48,716 bases of DNA from a virus. The stretch spans positions 1 through 48,716 of the IMG/VR virus record IMGVR_UViG_3300038548_000125. One strand, given 5' to 3'. The position numbers and the translations under genes were made by a program. Positions 30,138 through 37,195 of this stretch are shown here, one piece after another. Each line of letters starts with the position of its first letter. Position 1 is the stretch's first letter. Below the pieces are notes generated by a model. The model was given only the letters and a program-made list of their open reading frames with translations. It did no database searches and was not told the origin of the DNA.

Positions 30138-30616
30138 TGTGAAGCCTTTTTAACACTAAACAAATAAATGCCAAGCCTGCTATTGACGCGACTAAGATAG
30201 AAATCAACTCTAAGAGAAGCAGCAAGTCCATTTAACAACCCCTCCGGCCAACAGGCGAGAAGAATAAGAAGAAAAGCAACCACATTACTAGCTGGCGCAT
30301 ACATTAAAAATAACTTGTCGTGAATAACATCAACGATAGCAAAGTTAAAATTAGTTCCGACCCATGCAGCCATTGTATAGGGGATTGTATACAAAACAAA
30401 CTGTAATGATAATACGCAGACCATAAAGCGCTGCCTATTAATGCTAAACCTGGAGTTGATTATCACGTAAATACACACTAATTCCATAGAGCCAAGTAGT
30501 AAAATATTACTCCAAGTTCTAATAGGGATAAGGGCTGACACCGAGAAGCTAACTAGCACGAAAGTAATAGCTATGATGATTGGCAATAGGATATTTTTAA
30601 CTTTTTTACTGTTCAT
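30134..30616 (-). CDS. Polytopic membrane protein
   Basis: 160 residues with about four membrane segments (ILLPIIIAITFVLVSFSVSA, ILLLGSMELVCIYVII, FMVCVLSLQFVLYTIPYTMA, NVVAFLLILLACWPEGLL). No family recognised. Coupled to the 97-residue membrane gene; they may form a complex acting on the inner membrane. Confidence 0.6.
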   Translation of the reverse strand: MNSKKVKNILLPIIIAITFVLVSFSVSALIPIRTWSNILLLGSMELVCIYVIINSRFSINRQRFMVCVLSLQFVLYTIPYTMAAWVGTNFNFAIVDVIHDKLFLMYAPASNVVAFLLILLACWPEGLLNGLAASLRVDFYLSRVNSRLGIYLFSVKKASQ

Positions 30617-30708
30617 TATCGCGCCTTAAATCTGCCGTTATCTTCCCTCTTCCGGTCTTTGAATGATCGTTTTTGTGGTTTCTTACCTCTAGTGCCGATT
30701 GTTAGCAT
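30616..30708 (-). CDS. Basic 30-residue peptide
   Basis: MLTIGTRGKKPQKRSFKDRK...FKAR. Stop TAA shares a base with the next ATG. No clear SD (AACTGAG region), so translation may be coupled to the upstream membrane peptide. Function unknown. Confidence 0.45.
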   Translation of the reverse strand: MLTIGTRGKKPQKRSFKDRKREDNGRFKAR

Positions 30709-30715
30709 GGTTAAC

Positions 30716-30841
30716 TCAGTTAATTGTGTATCTATACATAATAACACATAACAGAATCACCGCCAAAACCGGCGCGAGCAATATAATAAATGCTCTTTCT
30801 TTCGGGCTGCAATCATCCTTTTGTGCGCTTCTAATTAACAT
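30716..30841 (-). CDS. 41-residue single-span membrane peptide
   Basis: N terminus with charged residues then FIILLAPVLAVILLCVIMYR and a short tail. SD AGGAG six bases before the ATG. First gene after element 4. Small membrane peptides are common next to phage membrane proteins; role unknown. Confidence 0.6.
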   Translation of the reverse strand: MLIRSAQKDDCSPKERAFIILLAPVLAVILLCVIMYRYTIN

Positions 30842-30887
30842 GATATTTCTCCTATTTAAATCAGCGTATCATATTCGTTGGGGCTTA

Positions 30888-30899
30888 GTAATCCGACCA
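30888..30899 (-). promoter_or_regulatory. TGGTCGGATATG element 4 (TGGTCGGATTAC variant)
   Basis: Nine of nine core bases kept; begins right after the NinG-like stop TAG. The box 22 bases past the core is TG-A-TACGCT, with TATGAT overlapping it. Confidence 0.58.
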
Positions 30900-31484
30900 C
30901 TAGGCGTTTGGCGTTACACCGTTTTCTCTGAGTAGCTTCCTGTATCTCAATATTTCCAATTCAATATCTTGCCAGTTCGGGAATTGCTCTTTAAGTGGCG
31001 CTTTTTCAAGTATCAGCCAGTCAAGGTGATCTTGTCCGTACTTTTCAATTATAAACTTTTCGTGCTCGTTCCGCATTCCTGAGCCGTGCTGATTGCATCT
31101 AACCGAGCATTGTTTATGAATGTTTGTTAGCTCGAATCTAATATCACTTCGGGCGGCTCTTGTGAAAAAATGCCCAGCATCATACTTTATAGATGGGTTT
31201 GAGGTGCCGCAGGTACAGCATGGTTCGTTAATATCTCTAACCAGCCTGACATATTGATTAACTAATCTTTGTAGCCTGTCGTACCATTGCGAGCGCGTCA
31301 TAAGCTCTTTCTTGCGCTGCTTAGTTTCCGATCGTTCTTTTTTCTGTTTGGTCTTGGCAGTCTTCTTGTTGGCGTATTTAATGGCGTGATCAAAGTCACA
31401 GAAGAAACCAGCGGGATGCTTAACGCCATCGGTCGCTAGCTTGTATTCTTTGCAGTAAGTACAGCGCCGATTCTTGTTGGCCAT
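30900..31484 (-). CDS. ninG: NinG / Rap-type recombination protein
   Basis: 194 residues from ATG 31484 (TAATG overlap with the upstream stop). N-terminal CTYCKEYKL zinc-type pair, a basic coiled middle, then PCCTCGTSNPSIKYDAGHFF and HKQCSVRCNQHGSGMRNEHE, the hallmark of lambda NinG/Rap, a Holliday-junction-active protein that promotes RecBCD-independent recombination. C-terminal helix EKYGQDHLDWLILEK also fits. Confidence 0.9.
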   Translation of the reverse strand: MANKNRRCTYCKEYKLATDGVKHPAGFFCDFDHAIKYANKKTAKTKQKKERSETKQRKKELMTRSQWYDRLQRLVNQYVRLVRDINEPCCTCGTSNPSIKYDAGHFFTRAARSDIRFELTNIHKQCSVRCNQHGSGMRNEHEKFIIEKYGQDHLDWLILEKAPLKEQFPNWQDIELEILRYRKLLRENGVTPNA

Positions 31485-31951
31485 TAAGCGCCCCACTTTG
31501 CATCATGGCCATGCTGCCAAGGCTTGCGCGCCCAAGGGTTATCTCCGACGCGATAAGGGTTTGAATCTTCTTCTAGCGAACTAAAGCCCTTGTCGTAATA
31601 TGCCTTTTCATCTTCTGCGTTTTTGACCTCACACTTTTTTACTTTTTCTAACAATTCAATTGATCGTAAATAACAAATAGCCACGGCCTTACCTAACGAC
31701 TCTTCGATTGGTTGATTGATATCTTCCATGTTTATATCGCCAAAATAAAGAAGTGATACGCAATCATTACTGATCACTATCTCGAAATCATTAGTGATAG
31801 TTTCGATTAAAGAAGTCCAGTTGGCTATCGGATCATAACGACCACTAACGCCATATAAGTTTTCGACACATTCAACATTGCCCTCCATGTGAATACAGTC
31901 GCCTTTAAGTTGAGCGATCTTTATGCATATTTCTAGATCTGTTAATTCCAT
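31484..31951 (-). CDS. DUF2591-like protein with Rmf/CrpP-like tail
   Basis: 155 residues from ATG 31951. The central block (about 28-70, YGVSGRYDPIANWTSLIETI) matches the phage DUF2591 style. The C-terminal NPYRVGDNPWARKPWQHGHD resembles the ribosome modulation factor/CrpP signature (NP...W..GH). The second similarity is by eye and tentative. SD AGGA. Confidence 0.55.
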   Translation of the reverse strand: MELTDLEICIKIAQLKGDCIHMEGNVECVENLYGVSGRYDPIANWTSLIETITNDFEIVISNDCVSLLYFGDINMEDINQPIEESLGKAVAICYLRSIELLEKVKKCEVKNAEDEKAYYDKGFSSLEEDSNPYRVGDNPWARKPWQHGHDAKWGA

Positions 31952-31959
31952 AATCATTC

Positions 31960-32397
31960 CTAAAAAAAGTTATAAAGTTTGTCGGTTGTTGCCTGGTCTG
32001 CGTCCTTAAATACATGCACGATCGCCGCATTAATTAAAGCGCTGTATAGCTTCTCGAATTCATCTTGTGACATTTTCCCATAGCTAATTGATTTGGCTTC
32101 AACTCTAACCCTGCCATCTATGCCAGAATATGAATCATAGAACCCAGCAAGCACAGTTAAGTGATCCCGAAAAACTTCTGATTGCTTTTGCTCGCATTGA
32201 AACTCGTTGTCACCTTTCCAGAATTCAAAGCAGAAATTAAAAAACGCGAATACTTTTCGGTGAAACGCGGCGTTCCTGGTTAGCTTAATTTCAACTTCGT
32301 ACATCTCACCAGTTTTAAAGCGAACTAGCTTCTCAGCTTCAAGGTCCGATGCGGGAACCAACGTTCCGCCAGCGCATTTTACGAAGTTAACTTTCAT
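31960..32397 (-). CDS. DUF1367 family phage protein
   Basis: 145 residues from ATG 32397, which overlaps the upstream TGA. MKVNFVKCAGGTLVPASDLE, then NAAFHRKVFAFFNFCFEFW, is the DUF1367 signature. Family members are found in the nin-like regions of lambdoid phages, near NinG as here. Molecular role unknown. Confidence 0.82.
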   Translation of the reverse strand: MKVNFVKCAGGTLVPASDLEAEKLVRFKTGEMYEVEIKLTRNAAFHRKVFAFFNFCFEFWKGDNEFQCEQKQSEVFRDHLTVLAGFYDSYSGIDGRVRVEAKSISYGKMSQDEFEKLYSALINAAIVHVFKDADQATTDKLYNFF

Positions 32398-32606
32398 TTG
32401 CTTCTTAGCTGCCATTCAAGATTGCGAACTTTGTCAACTAGGCAGTTAATTCTCGCAGCCTCCATATCCATAAATATTTTATGAGTTTCTTCTAAGAGTC
32501 TAATTTTCTCATCGTGACCGTCCGAAACTTCGCGCTCAAATTTTAATTGACTTTCTAACTCCTGGATGTGCTGGTTTAACTCTATTACTTGATCAATGTT
32601 TGGCAT
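32394..32606 (-). CDS. Small coiled-coil protein
   Basis: 70 residues, almost entirely heptad-like (QVIELNQHIQELESQLKFER, IRLLEETHKIFMDME). SD GGGGG. Tail overlaps the DUF1367 start, head overlaps a 42-residue gene. Confidence 0.6.
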   Translation of the reverse strand: MPNIDQVIELNQHIQELESQLKFEREVSDGHDEKIRLLEETHKIFMDMEAARINCLVDKVRNLEWQLRSK

Positions 32607-32721
32607 TTTTCCCCCTGAATTCCTTTAGCAAAATATCTTTTGGTGAGCCAGGCAGATAAACACCACTCTTTGATTTAAATGCTTTCAACGATTCTTTAAT
32701 CTGCCGCTTGCTTAACTTCAT
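32593..32721 (-). CDS. 42-residue basic protein
   Basis: MKLSKRQIKESLKAFKSKSG...NAKH. SD AAGGTGG before the ATG at 32721. Overlaps the next gene by 14 bases. First gene downstream of element 5. Unknown. Confidence 0.58.
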   Translation of the reverse strand: MKLSKRQIKESLKAFKSKSGVYLPGSPKDILLKEFRGKNAKH

Positions 32722-32771
32722 ATTAACCACCTTAATTCAATACCTCACTATCTCACATAATGAGGCCGCGA

Positions 32772-32783
32772 CATATCCGACCA
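32772..32783 (-). promoter_or_regulatory. TGGTCGGATATG element 5
   Basis: Perfect match immediately after a TAG stop; 22 bases past the core is TG-A-GATAGT. A CTCA...TGAG inverted repeat overlaps the -10 region. Confidence 0.62.
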
Positions 32784-32876
32784 CTAGCCGCTGAATATTT
32801 CTGACCATACTCCGCCGGGCTTCATTGCTTCAACGCTGCCGAATACGTACTTATGACCACCGTAAGTATTACTCAT
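32784..32876 (-). CDS. 30-residue peptide
   Basis: MSNTYGGHKYVFGSVEAMKP...SEIFSG. Start ATG 32876 lies eight bases past the previous stop, with a GGCGG ribosome site. A longer frame upstream of it is shadow of the 75-residue gene. Confidence 0.5.
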   Translation of the reverse strand: MSNTYGGHKYVFGSVEAMKPGGVWSEIFSG

Positions 32877-32886
32877 TTTTAGCCGC

Positions 32887-33114
32887 CTAAATTTGTTTAA
32901 GAGGTGGTAGCGATTTAGGATCCGCACCGGCGGCGATCTCTGCTTGGCGTGCATCCCATGAGACCTTGAATTTATCGGGTCGGGCGCAGTTAAGGGCATT
33001 GTTTAGCGCGACAATCTTGTTGCCTTGCTGCTTAACTACATCTTTAAGCGCCTGGACGTTCTCAACTGGTTTGATTAGCGGCGCTATGAATAGTACGCTT
33101 CCATTAAATAGCAT
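32887..33114 (-). CDS. Hypothetical protein with N-terminal hydrophobic segment
   Basis: 75 residues. MLFNGSVLFIAPLIKPVENV may be membrane-associated; then a helix (QALKDVVKQQGNKIVALNNA) and a Pro-rich end. Starts inside the last codons of the nuclease copy D gene. Confidence 0.55.
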   Translation of the reverse strand: MLFNGSVLFIAPLIKPVENVQALKDVVKQQGNKIVALNNALNCARPDKFKVSWDARQAEIAAGADPKSLPPLKQI

Positions 33115-33697
33115 TATTTTGCTCCCTGAGTCTGTTTGCGTGCAATCTAAGTCCGTTAGCGATTAACGGGTCAGTTTGTTCTTGTGCTGCTTGTAGTATT
33201 AATGATGTCTTGGCTTTAATGTATGCTCGGCTTGCTGCCTCGGAGGTAATAAAATAACCTAGGTGTTTTCTCTTTCCGTTTAGCATAATTTTTGCGTGGT
33301 ATTTTCTGTGTTGCCTATGCCAGCAAATGCCTTGAGGTAACAACCCTCGTTGCGCCGCACTATCGCATAGTAAGCTGTTTAACTCGTGAGTAATAAAGCG
33401 ACAATTCTCTGGCGAATAAATTTTATTACCTGGATTGATTATATCCTTGTCTAGATCCATCCCTTCCCATTCTTGATTAACCATCCAAGATCTAAACCCA
33501 CTAAATAATAACCACTGCCTAACCACAGAACAACCTCGATATGTTGGGTTTTTTTCTTGATACTTAGGATCGTAGCAACGTCGAATCATACTATGCCACC
33601 TTTGATAGTAAGAGCACGTAACTCCCTTGCCGTTAACTATTGGACGAACCATATAATCAGCATCATTGATCCCAACTCCAAAAACAAGTTTACGCAT
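33104..33697 (-). CDS. Homing-endonuclease-like protein with AP2 domain, copy D
   Basis: 197 residues from ATG 33697 with SD AAAGGA seven bases upstream; an in-frame upstream start at 33739 overlaps the HTH gene and lacks an SD. Family blocks GVGINDADY, IRRCYDPK, RQWLLFSGFRSWMVNQEWEG, DKDIINPGNKIYSPENC, LPQGICWHRQHRKYHAKIML and LGYFITSEAASRAY. Unlike copies A-C it has no own promoter or leader and is embedded in an operon. Confidence 0.65.
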   Translation of the reverse strand: MRKLVFGVGINDADYMVRPIVNGKGVTCSYYQRWHSMIRRCYDPKYQEKNPTYRGCSVVRQWLLFSGFRSWMVNQEWEGMDLDKDIINPGNKIYSPENCRFITHELNSLLCDSAAQRGLLPQGICWHRQHRKYHAKIMLNGKRKHLGYFITSEAASRAYIKAKTSLILQAAQEQTDPLIANGLRLHANRLREQNNAI

Positions 33698-33707
33698 TTC
33701 ATATCCT

Positions 33708-33860
33708 TTATTTAGTCTTTGGCGCATAAACCCGCCCATCGTGCCAGATACAGTCTAATTTAATCCAGCGTTCGACTTGTTGCCTGCGCTCGTTTATTGA
33801 TTTAGCAAACGCCGTAACGTTGCCGTTAAAGTCTTCTTTGATGTGTTGTTTAAGTTTCAT
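33708..33860 (-). CDS. Small Cro-like HTH protein
   Basis: 50 residues: VTAFAKSINERRQQVERWIK is a helix-turn-helix, and the end GRVYAPKTK is typical of tiny phage Cro-type regulators. Overlaps the upstream gene by 11 bases. A candidate for binding the GTGTTG-containing control regions at 34432 and 39445. Function inferred. Confidence 0.65.
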   Translation of the reverse strand: MKLKQHIKEDFNGNVTAFAKSINERRQQVERWIKLDCIWHDGRVYAPKTK

Positions 33861-34023
33861 TTGTAACCCCAAGAGCTTCCTTTAACTCTTCAATTAATAA
33901 CTCCATGCGTGCGAACTCGCCATTACTTAGCGTGTTTCTTTGCTCAAGGACGTCGTCAATAACTTTAATTAAAGAGTGGCAGGTGTGAAGCAGCGCTTCC
34001 TCTTTTACTGTTTCTACTTTCAT
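33850..34023 (-). CDS. Small helical protein
   Basis: 57 residues, MKVETVKEEALLHTCHSLIK then DDVLEQRNTLSNGEFARMEL; all-helical, acidic. SD AAGGA. Stop overlaps the HTH gene. Unknown. Confidence 0.6.
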   Translation of the reverse strand: MKVETVKEEALLHTCHSLIKVIDDVLEQRNTLSNGEFARMELLIEELKEALGVTNET

Positions 34024-34075
34024 TTCAAGTCCTTACGTCATGTCGGCGACATTGATGTCGTTGACATACTCCTGA

Positions 34076-34225
34076 TTATAATTCGTCGTACCTTTTCCGA
34101 CTGATGCCTTTTGGGTTTAACAGCCAAAACCTTTGCGCTGTTTTGTGGTTTCCTTTTGATTTTTCGGACCGGATAAATGCTATGCGGTCCTTTACTGGCT
34201 TGTCTATCGGGTAGCCATCAAACAT
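34076..34225 (-). CDS. 49-residue basic protein
   Basis: MFDGYPIDKPVKDRIAFIRS, then KTAQRFWLLNPKGISRKRYD. Starts three bases after the previous stop (GTAATCATG). Unknown. Confidence 0.58.
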   Translation of the reverse strand: MFDGYPIDKPVKDRIAFIRSEKSKGNHKTAQRFWLLNPKGISRKRYDEL

Positions 34226-34227
34226 GA

Positions 34228-34389
34228 TTACATACCGTAAGCATCAAGGAACTGATCAAACTTGTCTTCGCCAATCTTAGCTTCAAGCAAATCAAAAGCT
34301 AACTGGTAAGCGGCTAAAGCTTCGTTTGTCTTGTTGCTGTAAAGCTCAATCATCGCGTCTTTAAGTTGCTTGGTTGTTAAGTTGCTCAT
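34228..34389 (-). CDS. 53-residue helical protein
   Basis: MSNLTTKQLKDAMIELYSNK, then AYQLAFDLLEAKIGEDKFDQ. SD AAAAGG. First gene behind the promoter at 34432-34460. Its leader resembles that of the plus-strand gene at 39578 (GAAACGAAACG... AAATGACATG). Confidence 0.6.
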   Translation of the reverse strand: MSNLTTKQLKDAMIELYSNKTNEALAAYQLAFDLLEAKIGEDKFDQFLDAYGM

Positions 34390-34431
34390 GTCATTTACCT
34401 TTTGGTTAGTTCGTTTCGTTTCAGTAGGTAT

Positions 34432-34460
34432 ATAATAGCAACACTTTCGTTTCGGTGCAA
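34432..34460 (-). promoter_or_regulatory. Sigma-70 promoter with direct repeats
   Basis: TTGCAC-N17-TATTAT on the minus strand. AAAGTGTTGC occurs twice, once covering the -35 and once just before the -10. The same GTGTTG core occurs in the control region at 39423-39577, suggesting a shared regulator. Confidence 0.7.
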
Positions 34461-34468
34461 CACTTTTG

Positions 34469-34642
34469 TTAATTTAATTTCAATAATTCCCATTTTTCCA
34501 TATTCCAGTTATATCTGAATCTTGGCTTGGCGTTTTTTTGCTTGACGGAATTTGAAGTAATTAATAAATCGCGCTTCCATTTTGGCCATGTCTTAACTAT
34601 TTCGCTGCATTTATTTAAGTTTTCTGTAAATGAATCACTCAT
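34469..34642 (-). CDS. Hypothetical protein
   Basis: 57 residues from ATG 34642, overlapping the upstream TGA; SD GGAG. KCSEIVKTWPKWKRDLLITS resembles a widespread tiny phage family (WPxWKxxxL). Unknown function. Confidence 0.6.
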   Translation of the reverse strand: MSDSFTENLNKCSEIVKTWPKWKRDLLITSNSVKQKNAKPRFRYNWNMEKWELLKLN

Positions 34643-34953
34643 ATATTTTTGCTCCATAATCCACAAGAACTGTTATATTCGCGCTTACCCTTTGGCTTAA
34701 TAACCGCTTTAGGCTTCAGCTTAATAACCCGCTCTGGGCGCTCTGGTCGATACTCATTTGCTACTGCTTGAAGGTACTCGTTAGCCTCCTTTCGCCCACT
34801 GCAACCATCGTTAAACTTTAGCAACTGCTCATATTGATTAGTAACCTCGCGCCGCCTATCCTCCGGTATGACTTTCATCTTCTTAATTATCCAATAGATG
34901 TCATTAACACCTCGGCGGCAAAAGAACATGATTGGTCTAATTAGTTTTGTCAT
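34639..34953 (-). CDS. Hypothetical basic protein
   Basis: 104 residues; GVNDIYWIIKKMKVIPEDRR at the start, Lys/Pro-rich C terminus (RVIKLKPKAVIKPKGKRE). Coupled by ATGA to the gene upstream. Gene neighbourhood is replication-related. Confidence 0.55.
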   Translation of the reverse strand: MTKLIRPIMFFCRRGVNDIYWIIKKMKVIPEDRRREVTNQYEQLLKFNDGCSGRKEANEYLQAVANEYRPERPERVIKLKPKAVIKPKGKREYNSSCGLWSKNI

Positions 34954-35288
34954 TGGCGATCACCTAACTTCCTCAGCCTTAACGACTCTGTTAGCCTGAA
35001 TGATTCCTTGCCGATCTTATACCACTCAAGCAACAAGTCTGGGTATCTGTGGGTTGCGATGTAGCTTGCCCTCGTTGCTATTCTATACATGTGGTTTCTT
35101 CTCTGAGCTTTGGTTGTTATACCTAAGAACTCGCCAAGCTCCTTTCTCCTATTGGCAATCATTTTAGCCCTCTGCTCGTCAATCTCGTGTGGAGACGCGC
35201 CACAATCTTCATTTGACACTCCACGCTGAGAGGTAACAAGCGAAGCTGTTTTATTGACTGGATTTAAGCTGTAAATGTCTATACTCAT
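34950..35288 (-). CDS. Hypothetical protein
   Basis: 112 residues with a basic helical centre (MIANRRKELGEFLGITTKAQ, RIATRASYIATHRYPDLLLE). SD AAGGGG. Lies directly after the DnaT/O-like gene and may be a DNA-binding partner; not recognised. Confidence 0.55.
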   Translation of the reverse strand: MSIDIYSLNPVNKTASLVTSQRGVSNEDCGASPHEIDEQRAKMIANRRKELGEFLGITTKAQRRNHMYRIATRASYIATHRYPDLLLEWYKIGKESFRLTESLRLRKLGDRQ

Positions 35289-35308
35289 AATTATTTACCC
35301 CTTAGTTT

Positions 35309-35869
35309 CTAAAGTATAAAGCCGATGTTTTGCAGTGCTTTTAAGCTCGCTGGCTTTTTAATCCTGTCAAACCTAACCATGCTTTCTATCTCCTTTCTGA
35401 CTGGGAATGGCACATGAGCTATTGAAGTTATAGCACCAGACATTATTTTTGGCATAACATTGTTAATGGTTATCTCATCAGCTTCGGCTGGCTCTGAGTC
35501 GCTCTGTAATTGATTTTTAACCCAATCAAACTTTATGACGCGCCAACCACTAGCCGTAGCGACTTCGAGTGCTTGATTGACGCTTATATTGGCCCCTGCT
35601 AGCTGTATCAGTTGTTGAGAGACAGTATCTACCCACGCCTGAGTCATTAGCGTACCGTGTTTTTTCTTTCTTACTCTGTCGTAGTCGCCAAATAAAGACT
35701 TGTCGGGGATTGATGGCCATGAGCTAAAATCAAAGCCGTCGAATCCCTTGTCAGGCTCAACCTTTGGCGGCTCTATTAATTGAATAGCCCATGTTATTGC
35801 GTCCCTATCTGTTTTAGATAGGTGAGCGCATTGTGATAATAGGGTAAGGCGTTTTATTTCTTTGCACAT
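35309..35869 (-). CDS. DnaT/O-like replication-associated protein
   Basis: 186 residues from ATG 35869. C-terminal region GDYDRVRKKKHGTLMTQAWV followed by SGWRVIKFDWVKNQ (about 95-160) matches a segment common to phage O-type and DnaT-like primosomal proteins (W..Y.R..RK...MT...GW). It is the only replication candidate visible and presumably recruits host helicase. Upstream start at 35896 lacks an SD. Confidence 0.6.
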   Translation of the reverse strand: MCKEIKRLTLLSQCAHLSKTDRDAITWAIQLIEPPKVEPDKGFDGFDFSSWPSIPDKSLFGDYDRVRKKKHGTLMTQAWVDTVSQQLIQLAGANISVNQALEVATASGWRVIKFDWVKNQLQSDSEPAEADEITINNVMPKIMSGAITSIAHVPFPVRKEIESMVRFDRIKKPASLKALQNIGFIL

Positions 35870-35871
35870 AA

Positions 35872-36069
35872 TTAAATTCCGAATTTCTTGCCGCATTTAT
35901 GGCATTTGTATGTATGGAAATGACAAGGGTGTCCGTCTCCACCCTTCCTTACCGTGTAGTCGTGCGCGGAAGGTATCCCACTGAATACGCTATCATACCA
36001 ACAGATTGATCCGTCCTTTACAGAGCCAAACCCAGCAAAACATTTTATAAACCACCATATCTTTAGCAT
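35872..36069 (-). CDS. Small zinc-ribbon protein with hydrophobic start
   Basis: 65 residues. Start MLKIWWFIKCFAGFG, end HTYKCHKCGKKFGI with one CxxC pair. Resembles a frequent phage family with a single C-terminal zinc half-ribbon. ATG overlaps the upstream TGA. Confidence 0.6.
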   Translation of the reverse strand: MLKIWWFIKCFAGFGSVKDGSICWYDSVFSGIPSAHDYTVRKGGDGHPCHFHTYKCHKCGKKFGI

Positions 36070-36353
36070 CACAAACCCCCAATAAAAACAAACGATTCGT
36101 TGAAGTCGGTCACAACCAAATACTTAAATCCAGCCCTGATGTAGCGCTTTTTTGAAACGAAATCCTTAATCATCGCCTCATAATCAACCCAACTAGCTAT
36201 TTCGTTATTATCTATCTCGTGAAGCGGAACAGGATTAAACCAATCAACCAATTTAAATTCAACCGCATGACCACCACCAAAGCAAAAATCTGTTGGCATT
36301 TTTTCTGGAAACTCAAAAACTCTTGCAAAATTATTATCGTCATTAATATTCAT
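36069..36353 (-). CDS. Hypothetical protein
   Basis: 94 residues; CFGGGHAVEFKLVDWFNPVP then AGFKYLVVTDFNESFVFIGG. SD GAGGG. About 53 bases downstream of element 6. Unknown. Confidence 0.56.
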   Translation of the reverse strand: MNINDDNNFARVFEFPEKMPTDFCFGGGHAVEFKLVDWFNPVPLHEIDNNEIASWVDYEAMIKDFVSKKRYIRAGFKYLVVTDFNESFVFIGGL

Positions 36354-36405
36354 TTTTCTTACCCTCTTAGTTAAAGTATTAAATTACCCTAAAAACGCTG
36401 CCCGA

Positions 36406-36417
36406 CAAATCCGACCA
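36406..36417 (-). promoter_or_regulatory. TGGTCGGATATG element 6 (TGGTCGGATTTG variant)
   Basis: Starts two bases after the TAA of the 60-residue gene. The hexamer 22 bases past the core is TAATTT. The TG extension is replaced by GG. Confidence 0.55.
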
Positions 36418-36418
36418 G

Positions 36419-36601
36419 TTAACCATCTAAATTAATCAGGTCAAATAATCGCTTCTCGATTACGCAGATCTTGTCTAACAATTCTGCCATCTCTTTACCA
36501 GATACGCCCCAGTCATCACCAGTTGAAACATCAAATAGGATTGTCTTTGCTGCCGAAATCCTAACTCTGTTTGTCGCGATCAAGTATTCGTCTTTAGTCA
36601 T
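36419..36601 (-). CDS. 60-residue helical protein
   Basis: TKDEYLIATNRVRISAAKTI, then KEMAELLDKICVIEKRLFDL. SD GTGAG before ATG 36601. First gene downstream of ncRNA 2. Unknown. Confidence 0.56.
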   Translation of the reverse strand: MTKDEYLIATNRVRISAAKTILFDVSTGDDWGVSGKEMAELLDKICVIEKRLFDLINLDG

Positions 36602-36614
36602 AATATTCTCACTT

Positions 36615-37069
36615 GTTGATTAATTATTTAAAAATAAAGTCACTAAGCCCTTTTTCCTCCAAGATTGGAAACGAACCTAGCTGGCTCTAATCTTGTCTAG
36701 TTATTAGTAATTAATATTACCGCCAACTTAGAAACATTTCTGTCGAGTACTAAAAATCCTCCAACTTGCCGAAACAAGTGCTTCGCTAAAAGCAGATTCC
36801 AAATAAATGGTATCTTGTCCTAGGTTGTGAATGGGCACACACATTGCCTAGACTGTTTTGATTGCTAAATCGCTTAGCGGGGATCTTTTCTGCTTTTTGG
36901 AGCTATCCATAGGGGAAATGATTACAAAGCGCCTAGATGGCTGGGGAGGGAACTGTAGACAATAAAAAAGGCTCTGATAGTAACTGGTCGAATAGACAAA
37001 TTATCGAAATCTGCCTCAGTTACTATCAAAACCTTATCTAACTATCTCTTGGATTCGACCCCAATCAAC
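36615..37069 (-). ncRNA. Structured noncoding RNA 2 (pseudoknot family)
   Basis: No gene in about 590 bases. The RNA begins GTTGATTGG and folds as ncRNA 1. GTCGAAT/ATTCGAC (37059-37053/36993-36987) is knotted through a 17-nt helix (37033-37017/36986-36970). AGGCAGAT/ATTTGTCT (37016-37009/37001-36994) stacks between, with no unpaired base. TTTTTT follows. Wobbles are G-U on this strand. CCAGCCATCTAGGCGCTTT and TTTCCCCTA are shared with ncRNA 1. Further helices: AAAAGCAG/CTGCTTTT (36897-36890/36795-36788) and CAAGATT/AATCTTG near the 3' end (36695-36660). The 3' end is not defined. Confidence 0.78.
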
Positions 37070-37075
37070 GAGTCA

Positions 37076-37084
37076 ATTATATCA
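37076..37084 (-). promoter_or_regulatory. Extended -10 promoter of ncRNA 2
   Basis: TG-A-TATAAT on the minus strand, followed by TGACTCG and TTGATTGG. Spacing to the shared start motif equals that of ncRNA 1. Confidence 0.75.
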
Positions 37085-37140
37085 AACTATCAGATTAATT
37101 ATATAATTATTTTACGGTCAACACTTTGATTGATTTATTG

Positions 37141-37166
37141 GCAAAAGAAAACCCTCGGGGTGAGGG
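37141..37166 (-). terminator. Terminator of early small-gene operon
   Basis: Minus strand CCCTC-ACCCC-GAGGG followed by TTTTCTTTT, 30 bases past the stop of the gene at 37196. Isolates ncRNA 2 from the early operon. Confidence 0.82.
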
Positions 37167-37195
37167 CTTGGGTTAATCGGTTAAGTGATGTAAAT

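Noticed and set aside
37040-37069. T-arm-like GGGTCGAATCC at the start of ncRNA 2, suggesting a permuted tRNA or tmRNA
   Set aside because: No CCA, no alanine acceptor and no tag reading frame. The bases are better explained as the pseudoknot strand, which covaries with its partner.
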